From Pseudonocardiaceae bacterium YIM PH 21723 (GTDB lineage Bacteria; Actinomycetota; Actinomycetes; Mycobacteriales; Pseudonocardiaceae), in NCBI GenBank assembly GCA_003600225.1, contig QZFT01000060.1, positions 1 through 48,071 on the forward strand: a stretch of DNA of 48,071 nt, given 5' to 3'. The position numbers and the translations under genes were made by a program. The notes beneath the pieces were generated by a model, which did no database searches, was not told the DNA's origin, and saw only the letters and a list, made by a program, of their open reading frames with translations. How positions within the stretch are numbered: the first letter of the stretch is position 1; each line of letters starts with the position of its first letter. Of this stretch, positions 40,278 to 48,022 are shown piece by piece.

Positions 40278-41671
40278 GACGAGTGGTGGTGATCGGCACC
40301 GGCATGGCCGCGGCCCGGTTCGCCGAGCGGTGGAGTTCGCACGGATCGGAGGCGCAGCTGACCCTGGTCGGCGACGAGCCCGCGTACAACCGGGTGCTGC
40401 TGTCCAGCGTGCTGGCCGGGGTACTGGGCACGAGCGACATCCTGTTGCCCACTGTGGACAGTGCACAGTGGATTCGCGGCGCGGCGACCGGAATCGACCG
40501 CGCGGCAAGGGAAATACGACTGTCCACAGGGGACACGCTGCCGTACGACGCGCTGGTGCTGGCCACCGGCAGCCGGGCCTGGATCCCGCCGACCACCGGC
40601 CTCGCCGAGGACGGTGGCCTGGCGGAGGGCGTGGTCGCCTTCCGCAGCATGGCCGACTGCGAACAGATCATCGCCCAGGTGCGGCCCGGTATGTCGGTGG
40701 CGGTGCTCGGCGGTGGTCTGCTCGGTCTGGAGGCCGCGCGTGGGCTGGTCGGGCGGGGTGCCCGGGTAACGGTCATCCACCCGATGACGCACGTGATGGA
40801 ACGGCAACTGGACGCCACTGCGGGCAAGATCCTGCGGAACGCGTTCATCGAACTCGGCGTGGAATTCCGGCTCAACGTCCTCGCCGACAAGTACGTCCCC
40901 GGCGACGGCCTCGTCCTCGATGACGGCAGCACGCTGCCCGCCGACCTGGTCGTCGTCTCCGCCGGAGTCCGCGCCGAAACCGGCCTGGCCACGAGCGCCG
41001 GGCTGGACGTGGACCGGGGCATCGTGGTCGACGACTCACTGCGCACCAGCGACCCGCGGATCTTCGCCATCGGTGACTGCGCCCAGCACCCGGCCGTCGT
41101 CTCCGGCCTCGTGCAACCCGCGTGGGAGCAGGCCGAGGCACTCGCCGACCTGCTGACCGGGCACGACCCCGCCGCCCGCTACCGGGGCACCCCGATCGTC
41201 ACCCGGCTCAAGGCCAGGGACGTGGACGTGGCCACCCTCGGCGAAGTGCACCTGGACGACGAGGACGCCGAGGTGCTGCGCCTGGAGGACACCGCCCGGG
41301 GCCGCTACTCCAAGCTGGTGCTGCGTGACGGGAAGATCGCCGGGGCCATCCTGATCGGCGCCCCGGACGTCGCCGCCACCGTTACCCAGCTCTTCGACCA
41401 GGGCAGACAGGCCCCCGAAGACCGGCTCGCCCTGCTGCTCGGCCGGGCCATGCCCGCACAGGCGACGGCGGGTACCGCGAGCATCGCTGACCTGCCGGCC
41501 AACGCGCTCATCTGCCGGTGCAACACCGTGGAGAAGGGCAAGCTCGTCGCCGCCTGGCGGTCCGGCGCCACCACCGTGGAGGCCCTCGCGCAGAAGACCC
41601 GCGCCACCACCGGCTGCGGCGGCTGCCGCGACGCCGTCTGTGATCTCGCCGCCTGGCTGAAGGAGCAGTAG
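40274..41671 (+). CDS. FAD-dependent NAD(P)H reductase with [2Fe-2S] domain, nitrate reductase partner
   Basis: The 465-residue protein has FAD and NAD(P)H Rossmann motifs (GTGMAAARFAE at the N-terminus, VLGGGLLGLEAARGL mid-protein, IFAIGDCAQHP), a nitrite-reductase-like linker, and a C-terminal BFD-type [2Fe-2S] site: Cys414, Cys416, Cys448, Cys451. It should pass electrons from NAD(P)H to the molybdopterin subunit whose gene overlaps its start. A palindrome beginning at the stop codon probably ends the transcript. Confidence 0.87.
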   Translation: MRRVVVIGTGMAAARFAERWSSHGSEAQLTLVGDEPAYNRVLLSSVLAGVLGTSDILLPTVDSAQWIRGAATGIDRAAREIRLSTGDTLPYDALVLATGSRAWIPPTTGLAEDGGLAEGVVAFRSMADCEQIIAQVRPGMSVAVLGGGLLGLEAARGLVGRGARVTVIHPMTHVMERQLDATAGKILRNAFIELGVEFRLNVLADKYVPGDGLVLDDGSTLPADLVVVSAGVRAETGLATSAGLDVDRGIVVDDSLRTSDPRIFAIGDCAQHPAVVSGLVQPAWEQAEALADLLTGHDPAARYRGTPIVTRLKARDVDVATLGEVHLDDEDAEVLRLEDTARGRYSKLVLRDGKIAGAILIGAPDVAATVTQLFDQGRQAPEDRLALLLGRAMPAQATAGTASIADLPANALICRCNTVEKGKLVAAWRSGATTVEALAQKTRATTGCGGCRDAVCDLAAWLKEQ

Positions 41672-41718
41672 CAGATTCCATGGAAAGTGCGCTCTTTGCA
41701 CTTTCCATGGAATCTGCT
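41670..41718. terminator. 49-bp perfect palindrome after the nitrate reductase pair
   Basis: AGCAGATTCCATGGAAAGTGC (21-base arm, 41670-41690) pairs perfectly with 41698-41718 around a 7-base loop; no T-run follows. It overlaps the last base of the stop codon. Its sequence is unrelated to the two repeat families. It could be a terminator between the reductase pair and narK or another repeat type. Confidence 0.65.
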
Positions 41719-41840
41719 CCACCTCACAGCCCTTGACCGGGGCTGTGCGGGGAAGTTGAAGTCGTTGTCACTGGGGGCCATGGGCGGGTAATCGCGGCCT
41801 CCTAACGTCAGATCCGACGTACACGTGAGGAGCACCGGAC

Positions 41841-43139
41841 ATGGCCACTGGAAAGTGGATCGAGCACTGGGAACCCGAGAACCCGGAATTCTGGGCGAAG
41901 ACCGGTAAGAAGGTCGCCACCCGGAACCTGATCTTCTCCATCTTCGCCGAGCACCTCGGCTTCTCGGTGTGGCTGCTGTGGAGCGTGGTGGTCGTCAGCC
42001 TGCCCAAGGCCGGGTTCACCTTCACGGTCGACCAGCTGTTCTGGCTGGTGGCGGTGCCCAACCTGGTCGGTTCCACGCTGCGGCTGCCCTACACCTTCGC
42101 GGTACCCAAGTTCGGCGGCCGCAACTGGACGGTGTTCAGCGCGCTCGCCCTGCTGCTGCCCACCGGCCTGCTCGCCTGGGCGGTCAGCGACCCGACGACC
42201 CCGTTCTGGGTGTTCCTGATCGTCGCGGCCACTGCGGGCGTCGGCGGCGGCAACTTCGCCTCCTCGATGACCAACATCAACTTCTTCTATCCGGAGAAGC
42301 AGAAGGGCTTCGCGCTCGGCCTCAACGCGGCGGGTGGCAACCTCGGCGTGGCCGTGGTCCAGCTGGGCATTCCGCTGGTCATCTCCATCGGCACCGGGAT
42401 CCACCTGGCCTATGCCGGACTCGTCTGGGCACCGTTCATCATCCTCGCGGCCGCCTGCGCCTTCTTCTTCATGGACAACCTGAAGGCGGCGAAATCCGAT
42501 TTCGGCGCGCAGATCGCCAGCACCAAGCGCTCGCAGACCTGGGTGATGTCCTTCCTGTACATCGGCACCTTCGGCTCGTTCATCGGCTACTCGGCCGCGC
42601 TGCCGCTGCTGATCAAGACCCAGTTCCCCAGCATCTCGGTGGCCGACTTCGCCTTCCTCGGCGCGCTCGTCGGCTCCGTCGCCCGGCCGGCCGGCGGCTG
42701 GCTGGCCGACAGGTTCGGCGGCGCCAAGGTCACCCTGTTCAGCTTCCTGGTGATGGGCATCGGCGCGTTCGCTGTGCTGGAGGGCGTCGCGGCCAAGAGC
42801 TTTCCGCTGTTCCTCGGCGCGTTCATGCTGTTGTTCATCGCCAGCGGCGCGGGCAACGGCTCCACCTACCGGATGATCCCGGCCATCTTCGCCGCGCAGG
42901 GCAACCCCAAGGCGGAGGCCGGAGCGGCGATCGGCATCGCCTCGGCCATCGGCGCCTTCGGTGGCTTCTTCGTGCCGCGCTTCCTCGGCATGTCCCTCGC
43001 GAGCACCCACTCGGTGGCCTCCGCGTTCTACGGCTTCGTCGGCTTCTACGCGATCTGCCTGGCCGTCACCTGGTGGTGCTACCTGCGCAGCCGGGTGCTG
43101 GTCAGCGTCGCGCCGAGCCTGGCCCCCGCCGCGGTGTGA
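41841..43139 (+). CDS. narK: NarK/NasA-type nitrate/nitrite transporter
   Basis: The 432-residue protein has twelve membrane segments of the major facilitator superfamily and the nitrate signature residues (GNLGVAVVQLG and GNGSTYRMIPAIFAAQG). It should take up nitrate or export nitrite. GAGGAG lies before the ATG at 41841. nirB follows 67 bases on, so they may share a transcript, although a second candidate GlnR site lies between them. Confidence 0.9.
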   Translation: MATGKWIEHWEPENPEFWAKTGKKVATRNLIFSIFAEHLGFSVWLLWSVVVVSLPKAGFTFTVDQLFWLVAVPNLVGSTLRLPYTFAVPKFGGRNWTVFSALALLLPTGLLAWAVSDPTTPFWVFLIVAATAGVGGGNFASSMTNINFFYPEKQKGFALGLNAAGGNLGVAVVQLGIPLVISIGTGIHLAYAGLVWAPFIILAAACAFFFMDNLKAAKSDFGAQIASTKRSQTWVMSFLYIGTFGSFIGYSAALPLLIKTQFPSISVADFAFLGALVGSVARPAGGWLADRFGGAKVTLFSFLVMGIGAFAVLEGVAAKSFPLFLGAFMLLFIASGAGNGSTYRMIPAIFAAQGNPKAEAGAAIGIASAIGAFGGFFVPRFLGMSLASTHSVASAFYGFVGFYAICLAVTWWCYLRSRVLVSVAPSLAPAAV

Positions 43140-43140
43140 C

Positions 43141-43167
43141 GAAACGCGTGGGAAACACAGCGGCAAC
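43141..43167 (+). promoter_or_regulatory. possible second GlnR site before nirB
   Basis: GAAAC-n6-GAAAC-n6-GCAAC has the 11-base period of GlnR boxes, but the GTNAC halves are poor matches. It starts 1 base after the narK stop and 66 bases before nirB. Confidence 0.3.
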
Positions 43168-43206
43168 CTGACCCACCGACCATTGGTCCGTACGGAGGTA
43201 AGGCGC

Positions 43207-45750
43207 ATGGTCAAGACGCTCATCGTTGCGGGCAACGGCATGGTGGGGCACCACCTGGTCCGCACCCTGCGCGCCCGGGACACCGAGGGCGCCTGGCGAG
43301 TGATCGTCTGCGCCGAGGAGTCCCGTCCCGCCTACGACCGGGTTGCCCTGTCCTCCTACGCGACGCACTGGGATCCCACCCAGCTGTACCTGGAGTCGGT
43401 CGACGACCAGGTGGAGCTGCGGCTCGGCGAGCCCGTGCTCACAGTCGACCGTGCCGCCCGTGTGGTGCAAACCGCGGGCGGCACGCTGTCCTATGACGCG
43501 CTGGTGCTGGCGACCGGGTCCTACCCGTTCGTGCCGCCGGTTCCCGGCCGCGACCTGGACGGCTGCTTCACCTACCGCACCATCGAGGACCTGGACGCGA
43601 TCCGCTCCCGCGCGGCCTCGGCCGGGAGTGGCGTGGTCATCGGTGGCGGCCTGCTCGGCCTGGAGGCCGCCGGACTGCTGCGCGATCTCGGGCTGAAGGT
43701 GGACATCGTCGAGTTCGCTCCACGGTTGATGCCGCTTCAGGTCGACGAGGCCGGTGGGGCGTTGCTCCGCCGGCTCATCGAGGACATGGGCGTGAAGGTC
43801 CACACCGATGCCGCCGCCCAGTTCATCGAGTGTGGCTCCGAAGTTGACGATGTTCGGGGACGTTTTTCCCCCGAACATCGTCAACTTCGGGACTCGAATC
43901 CGGTCGAGGGCTTAACGCTGTCGCTGTCCAGCGGCACCCTGCTGGACACCGACCTCATCGTGTTCTCCGCCGGAGTCCGTCCTCGTGACGAGCTGGCGGA
44001 CCAGGCGGGTCTGGTGAAGGGGGAGCGCGGCGGCTTCCTGGTGGACGAACACTGCCGCACCCATGACGAGCACATCTGGGCCATCGGCGAGTGCGCGGCC
44101 GTGGACGGCCGCTGCTATGGCCTGGTCGCCCCCGGCTACTCGATGGCCGAGGCCGTCGCCGAGCAGCTGCTGGGCAGCCCGCAGGCCTTCCCCGGCGCCG
44201 ATCTGTCCACCAAGCTCAAGCTGATGGGCGTCGGCGTGGCCAGCTTCGGCGAGACCACCGGCCCCCTGGATGTCGTGTACAACGACCCGGCCACCGGCAA
44301 CTACGCCAAACTCGTGCTCAGCGACGACGCGCAGACGCTGCTCGGCGGCATGCTCGTCGGCGACACCGACGCCTACGGGATCCTGAAGGCCAGCGTGGGC
44401 AGCCCGTTGCCCGCCGCTCCACTGGCCTTGCTGGCGCCCGCCGGAACCTCCTCGGCGGAGGTGGAACTGCCCGGCAGCGCGCAGGTGTGCAGCTGTCACG
44501 CGGTCAGCAAGCACGCCCTGTGCACGGCGATCCACGAGCAGGAACTCACCGACGTGCCGGGCATCAAGGCGTGCACCAAGGCCGGCACCGGCTGCGGCGG
44601 CTGCGTGCCGATGCTCAACCAGCTGCTGAAGAAGGAACTGGCCAAGCAGGGCAAGACGGTGTCGAAGGCGCTGTGCGAGCACTTCACCCAGAGCCGGCAG
44701 GAACTGTTCGACATCGTCCGGGTCGCCGGAATCGGCACCTTCTCCCAGCTCATCGCGGAGCACGGCACCGGCCGGGGCTGCGATATCTGCAAGCCCGCCG
44801 TGGCCTCGATCCTGGCCTCGCTGGGCGGTGGGCACATCCTCGGCACCGACCAGGTGGCGTTGCAGGACACCAACGACCGCTACCTGGCCAACATCCAGCG
44901 GGACGGCACCTACTCGGTGGTGCCGCGCATCCCCGGCGGCGAGATCACCCCGGACAAGCTCATCGTGATCGGTGAGGTGGCCAGGGACTTCGGCCTGTAC
45001 ACCAAGATCACCGGTGGTCAGCGGATCGACATGTTCGGCGCCCGGGTGGAACAGCTGCCGCTGATCTGGAAACGCCTGGTGGACGCCGGATTCGAATCCG
45101 GGCACGCCTACGGCAAATCGCTGCGCACGGTGAAGTCCTGCGTCGGCTCCACCTGGTGCCGGTACGGCGTGCAGGACTCCGTCGGCATGGCCGTGGAACT
45201 CGAACTTCGCTACCGGGGCCTGCGCTCGCCGCACAAGCTCAAGTCGGCCGTCTCCGGCTGCGCCCGGGAATGCGCCGAGGCCCGGAGCAAGGACTTCGGC
45301 ATCATCGCCACCGACCAGGGCTGGAACCTGTACGTCGGCGGCAACGGCGGCACCACGCCCCGGCACGCCGATCTGCTGGTGTCCGATGTGGACAGCGAGA
45401 CGCTGATCCGCACCATCGACCGATTCCTGATGTTCTACATCCGCACCGCCGACCGTCTACAGCGGACAGCCACCTGGCTGGAATCCCTGGACGGTGGGCT
45501 GGACTACCTGCGCGGTGTGATCATCGACGACTCACTCGGCATCTGTGCCGAGCTGGACGCCGCCATGGCCACGCACGTCGAGTCCTATGCGGACGAATGG
45601 GCCGGAGTGTTGCAGGACAAGGAGAAACTCGCCCGCTTCTCGTCCTTTGTGAACGCTCCGGCCCAGCCGGACCCCAGCATCTCGTTCCGTGAAGAGCGCG
45701 GCCAGAAGGTGCCGGTGCTGCTCGGCCTACCAGGGAGGAACCAACCATGA
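43207..45750 (+). CDS. nirB: NADH-dependent nitrite reductase, large subunit
   Basis: The 847-residue protein has FAD/NADH domains (GNGMVGHHLV at the N-terminus, GGGLLGLEAAGLL mid-protein), a BFD-type [2Fe-2S] site (Cys428, Cys430, Cys463, Cys466), and a siroheme/[4Fe-4S] domain with SCVGSTWC (Cys645, Cys651) and CAREC (Cys685, Cys689). It reduces nitrite to ammonium with NirD. Residues about 209-231 come from an in-frame palindromic repeat (PE1, 43838-43890) in the NADH-binding half, a position where I expect no such insert. GGAGGTAAGG lies before the ATG at 43207. The frame stays open through the repeat. Confidence 0.9.
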   Translation: MVKTLIVAGNGMVGHHLVRTLRARDTEGAWRVIVCAEESRPAYDRVALSSYATHWDPTQLYLESVDDQVELRLGEPVLTVDRAARVVQTAGGTLSYDALVLATGSYPFVPPVPGRDLDGCFTYRTIEDLDAIRSRAASAGSGVVIGGGLLGLEAAGLLRDLGLKVDIVEFAPRLMPLQVDEAGGALLRRLIEDMGVKVHTDAAAQFIECGSEVDDVRGRFSPEHRQLRDSNPVEGLTLSLSSGTLLDTDLIVFSAGVRPRDELADQAGLVKGERGGFLVDEHCRTHDEHIWAIGECAAVDGRCYGLVAPGYSMAEAVAEQLLGSPQAFPGADLSTKLKLMGVGVASFGETTGPLDVVYNDPATGNYAKLVLSDDAQTLLGGMLVGDTDAYGILKASVGSPLPAAPLALLAPAGTSSAEVELPGSAQVCSCHAVSKHALCTAIHEQELTDVPGIKACTKAGTGCGGCVPMLNQLLKKELAKQGKTVSKALCEHFTQSRQELFDIVRVAGIGTFSQLIAEHGTGRGCDICKPAVASILASLGGGHILGTDQVALQDTNDRYLANIQRDGTYSVVPRIPGGEITPDKLIVIGEVARDFGLYTKITGGQRIDMFGARVEQLPLIWKRLVDAGFESGHAYGKSLRTVKSCVGSTWCRYGVQDSVGMAVELELRYRGLRSPHKLKSAVSGCARECAEARSKDFGIIATDQGWNLYVGGNGGTTPRHADLLVSDVDSETLIRTIDRFLMFYIRTADRLQRTATWLESLDGGLDYLRGVIIDDSLGICAELDAAMATHVESYADEWAGVLQDKEKLARFSSFVNAPAQPDPSISFREERGQKVPVLLGLPGRNQP
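43838..43890. repeat. short palindromic repeat (PE1) inside nirB
   Basis: CCGAAGTTGACGATGTTCGGGG (left arm, 22 bases) and its exact complement (43869-43890) flank a 9-base loop. It is translated as SEVDDVRGRFSPEHRQLRD and the frame continues into normal NirB sequence (NPVEGLTLSL). The 53 bases are not a multiple of three, so extra bases came with the insertion or were lost. Confidence 0.9.
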
Positions 45751-46091
45751 CCGCCATGCTCACCAGCACCTGGTACCCGCTGTGCAGTGTCGATGCCCTG
45801 GAGCCGGAGCGCGGCGTGGCCGCACTGCTGCCGGACGGCACCCAGATCGCGATCTTCCGCACCCATGACGACACGGTGTTCGCGCTGGCCAACCAGGATC
45901 CGTTCACCGGGGCGATGGTGCTGTCCCGGGGTATCGTCGGCGACAAGGCCGGACGTCCGGTGGTCTGCTCGCCCATGTACAAGCAGGCCTTCGATCTGCG
46001 TACCGGTGAATGCCTGGACGACCCCGCGCGCAACGTCACCCAGTACCCGGTGCGCGTGGTGGACGGAGTTCTGGAGGTCGAGTTGTCATGA
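45747..46091 (+). CDS. nirD: nitrite reductase small subunit NirD
   Basis: The 114-residue protein has the NirD Rieske-like fold without cluster ligands (TWYPLCSVDALEPERGVAALLP, then VVCSPMYKQAFDLRTGECLD). It is the partner of NirB. Its ATG overlaps the nirB stop (ATGA), and its stop overlaps the next gene, so nirB, nirD and the HemD fusion are translationally coupled. Confidence 0.9.
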   Translation: MTAMLTSTWYPLCSVDALEPERGVAALLPDGTQIAIFRTHDDTVFALANQDPFTGAMVLSRGIVGDKAGRPVVCSPMYKQAFDLRTGECLDDPARNVTQYPVRVVDGVLEVELS

Positions 46092-47206
46092 CCGTTGCCG
46101 CGCCCAGCCAGGCCTCGCCGCTGACCGGATTCACCGTCGGAGTGACGGCGGCTCGGCGTGCCGACGAACTGGGCGCGCTGCTGGAACGGCGGGGCGCGAC
46201 CGTGCAGCACGCACCGGCCATCCGCATCGTCCCGCTGCCCGATGACGAGGAGCTGCTCCGGGCAACCGAGCAGCTGCTGGCTGGGCCGGTGGACGTGGTC
46301 GTGGCGACCACCGGGATCGGCTTCCGGGGCTGGCTGGACGCCGCCTCCGGCTGGGGGCACCGCGAGGCGCTCGTCGAGCGCTGCCGGGCGGCCACCGTGT
46401 ACACCCGGGGCCCCAAGGCCAAGGGGGCCGTGCGGGCGGCAGAGCTGACCGAGGCCTGGTCGCCGCCCTCCGAGGGTTCTGCGGAACTCCTCGACTACAT
46501 GCTGAAGGCGGGCGTCGAAGGCAAGCGCATCGCCGTGCAGCTGCACGGCGCCCCGCTGCCCGAGTTCGTCGATCCACTGCGCGCCGCGGGCGCCGACGTG
46601 CTGGAGGTCCCCGTCTACCGCTGGCTGCCGCCCGCCGACCCGGCGCCGATGGACCGCCTCGTCGACGGCATCCTCGGCGGCTCGGTGGACGCCATCACCT
46701 TCACCAGCGCCCCCGCCGCCGACAACTTCCTGCGCCGCGCGCGCGAGACCGGCCGATACGACCGGCTGATCGACGCGTTGCGGGACAAGATCCTGGTCTG
46801 CTGCGTCGGCAGCATCACCGCCGTGCCGATGATGGACCTGGGCATCCCGGCCCGGCAGCCCGACCGCGCGCGGCTGGGCGCCATGGCCCGGCTGCTCACC
46901 GAGGACCTGGCCGCCCGCTCCGTGCACCTGGAGGTCGGCCGCAAGCACCTGGAGATCCGCGGCCAGGCCGTGCTGGTCAACGGGGCGCTGAAGCCCGTCG
47001 CCCCGGCGCCGATGGCCATGCTGCGGGCGTTGATGGCCCGGCCCGGCACAGTGGTCGGCCGGGACAAGCTGCTGCGCGCGTTGCCCGGTGGCGGCGAGGA
47101 ACACGCGGTCGAGACGGCCATCGGCCGGTTGCGCTCGGCCCTCGGCGAGCCGCAGCTGGTGCGCACCGTGGTCAAACGTGGATACCAGTTGGCGGTGGAA
47201 CGATGA
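46088..47206 (+). CDS. uroporphyrinogen-III synthase fused to an OmpR-type DNA-binding domain
   Basis: The 372-residue protein has a HemD-like domain (about 12-265, with GFTVGVTAARRADELGALLERRG at the N-terminus and VDAITFTSAPAADNF) and a C-terminal winged helix (about 280-372, with VVGRDKLLRALPGG and VETAIGRLRSALG). Mycobacterial Rv0260c has the same fusion. It may make uroporphyrinogen III for siroheme and sense or regulate the nitrite operon. It overlaps both neighbours. Confidence 0.85.
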   Translation: MTVAAPSQASPLTGFTVGVTAARRADELGALLERRGATVQHAPAIRIVPLPDDEELLRATEQLLAGPVDVVVATTGIGFRGWLDAASGWGHREALVERCRAATVYTRGPKAKGAVRAAELTEAWSPPSEGSAELLDYMLKAGVEGKRIAVQLHGAPLPEFVDPLRAAGADVLEVPVYRWLPPADPAPMDRLVDGILGGSVDAITFTSAPAADNFLRRARETGRYDRLIDALRDKILVCCVGSITAVPMMDLGIPARQPDRARLGAMARLLTEDLAARSVHLEVGRKHLEIRGQAVLVNGALKPVAPAPMAMLRALMARPGTVVGRDKLLRALPGGGEEHAVETAIGRLRSALGEPQLVRTVVKRGYQLAVER

Positions 47207-47895
47207 GGCGAGCGCTGCCGGCCACGCTCCTGTTGTGCGTGCACGGGACCAGGGACGAACGCGGTCAGTGGGCGGCGCAGGCGTTGCGGGACGCGGTGGC
47301 CGACAAGCTGCCCGGCGTTCCGGTGCTGGTCGCCTACGCCGACGTCTGTGAGCCGACTTTGGCGCAGCGGCTGCGGGTGGTGGTCGGTCCGGTGGTGGTG
47401 ATCCCGGTGTTCCTGGCATCCGGCTATCACGTGCGGGTCGATGTGCCGGATCAGGTTTGGGCGTCCGGTAAGACGAATGTGCTGGTCACCGAGCCGCCCG
47501 GTCCCCATCCGCGGCTGGCGGCGGTGGCTCATGACCGGCTGGTGCGGGCTGGGCTCCGGTCGTCGGACTCGGTGGTGCTGGGGGCTGCCGGGTCTTCGGA
47601 TCCGCGCGCTACGGCCGACGTGTACCGGGCTGCTCGGGCTTTGGCTCTGCGGGTCGGCCGGCCGGTTCCGGTGGGGTTTCTTACCGGGTCGGGGCCTTCG
47701 GTGGCTGAGGTTGTCGGCACTCAGACTGGGCGGGTGGCGGTGGCTTCCTGGTTGTTGTTGCCTGGGGAGTTTCATTCGCGGCTTGTTGCTTCTGGGGCTG
47801 ATGTGGTGGCGGAGCCTTTGGGGTATCACCCGGGGTTGGCTGGGCTTTTGGCTCGGCGGTATTTGGATGTTCGGTGTTATTCGGTGGCTGCTTGA
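47203..47895 (+). CDS. sirohydrochlorin chelatase (CbiX/SirB type)
   Basis: The 230-residue protein is a class II chelatase built of two half-domains: LLLCVHGTRDERGQWAAQAL (His15 region) and VVVIPVFLASGYHVRVDVP (His78 region), the two metal-handling histidines of CbiX/SirB. It inserts iron into sirohydrochlorin to make the siroheme that NirB needs. The last 80 codons use T- and G-ending codons (GTT, TTT, CTT, TTG, GGG), unlike the C-ending codons of the first half and of the rest of the operon. The ATG at 47203 overlaps the previous stop. Confidence 0.83.
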   Translation: MRRALPATLLLCVHGTRDERGQWAAQALRDAVADKLPGVPVLVAYADVCEPTLAQRLRVVVGPVVVIPVFLASGYHVRVDVPDQVWASGKTNVLVTEPPGPHPRLAAVAHDRLVRAGLRSSDSVVLGAAGSSDPRATADVYRAARALALRVGRPVPVGFLTGSGPSVAEVVGTQTGRVAVASWLLLPGEFHSRLVASGADVVAEPLGYHPGLAGLLARRYLDVRCYSVAA

Positions 47896-47910
47896 GGGTT
47901 GCGTCTGGCT

Positions 47911-47996
47911 GTTGGCGAAAGCGGCTTTGGAGGGGGAGACGGGCTGTTGGTGGGGTCTTTCCTGCCTTCGTGTTGGGTGGGGGCACGCCTGACTCT
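47911..47996 (+). repeat. long inverted-repeat element, left arm only (copy D)
   Basis: GTTGGCGAAAGCGGCTTTGG at 47911, then GAGACGGGCTG, TCTTTCCTGCC, CTTCGTGTTG and GGTGGGGGCACGCC follow the left arm of copies A-C to about 47996. Neither core nor right arm follows; a short palindrome (PE1) lies 26 bases on. Confidence 0.6.
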
Positions 47997-48022
47997 TCGT
48001 TCGGGTTCTTTTGCTGTGAGTT

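Noticed and set aside
37944-40508. 854-residue minus-strand frame across the nitrate reductase
   Set aside because: It is antisense to a protein with clear cofactor motifs and its composition is that of a shadow frame.
43912-43914. TTA leucine codon in nirB as a sign of bldA-type control
   Set aside because: TTA codons also occur in the patatin, AurF2, hydrolase, TIGR02569 and NirD-like genes here, so they are not rare enough to imply regulation.
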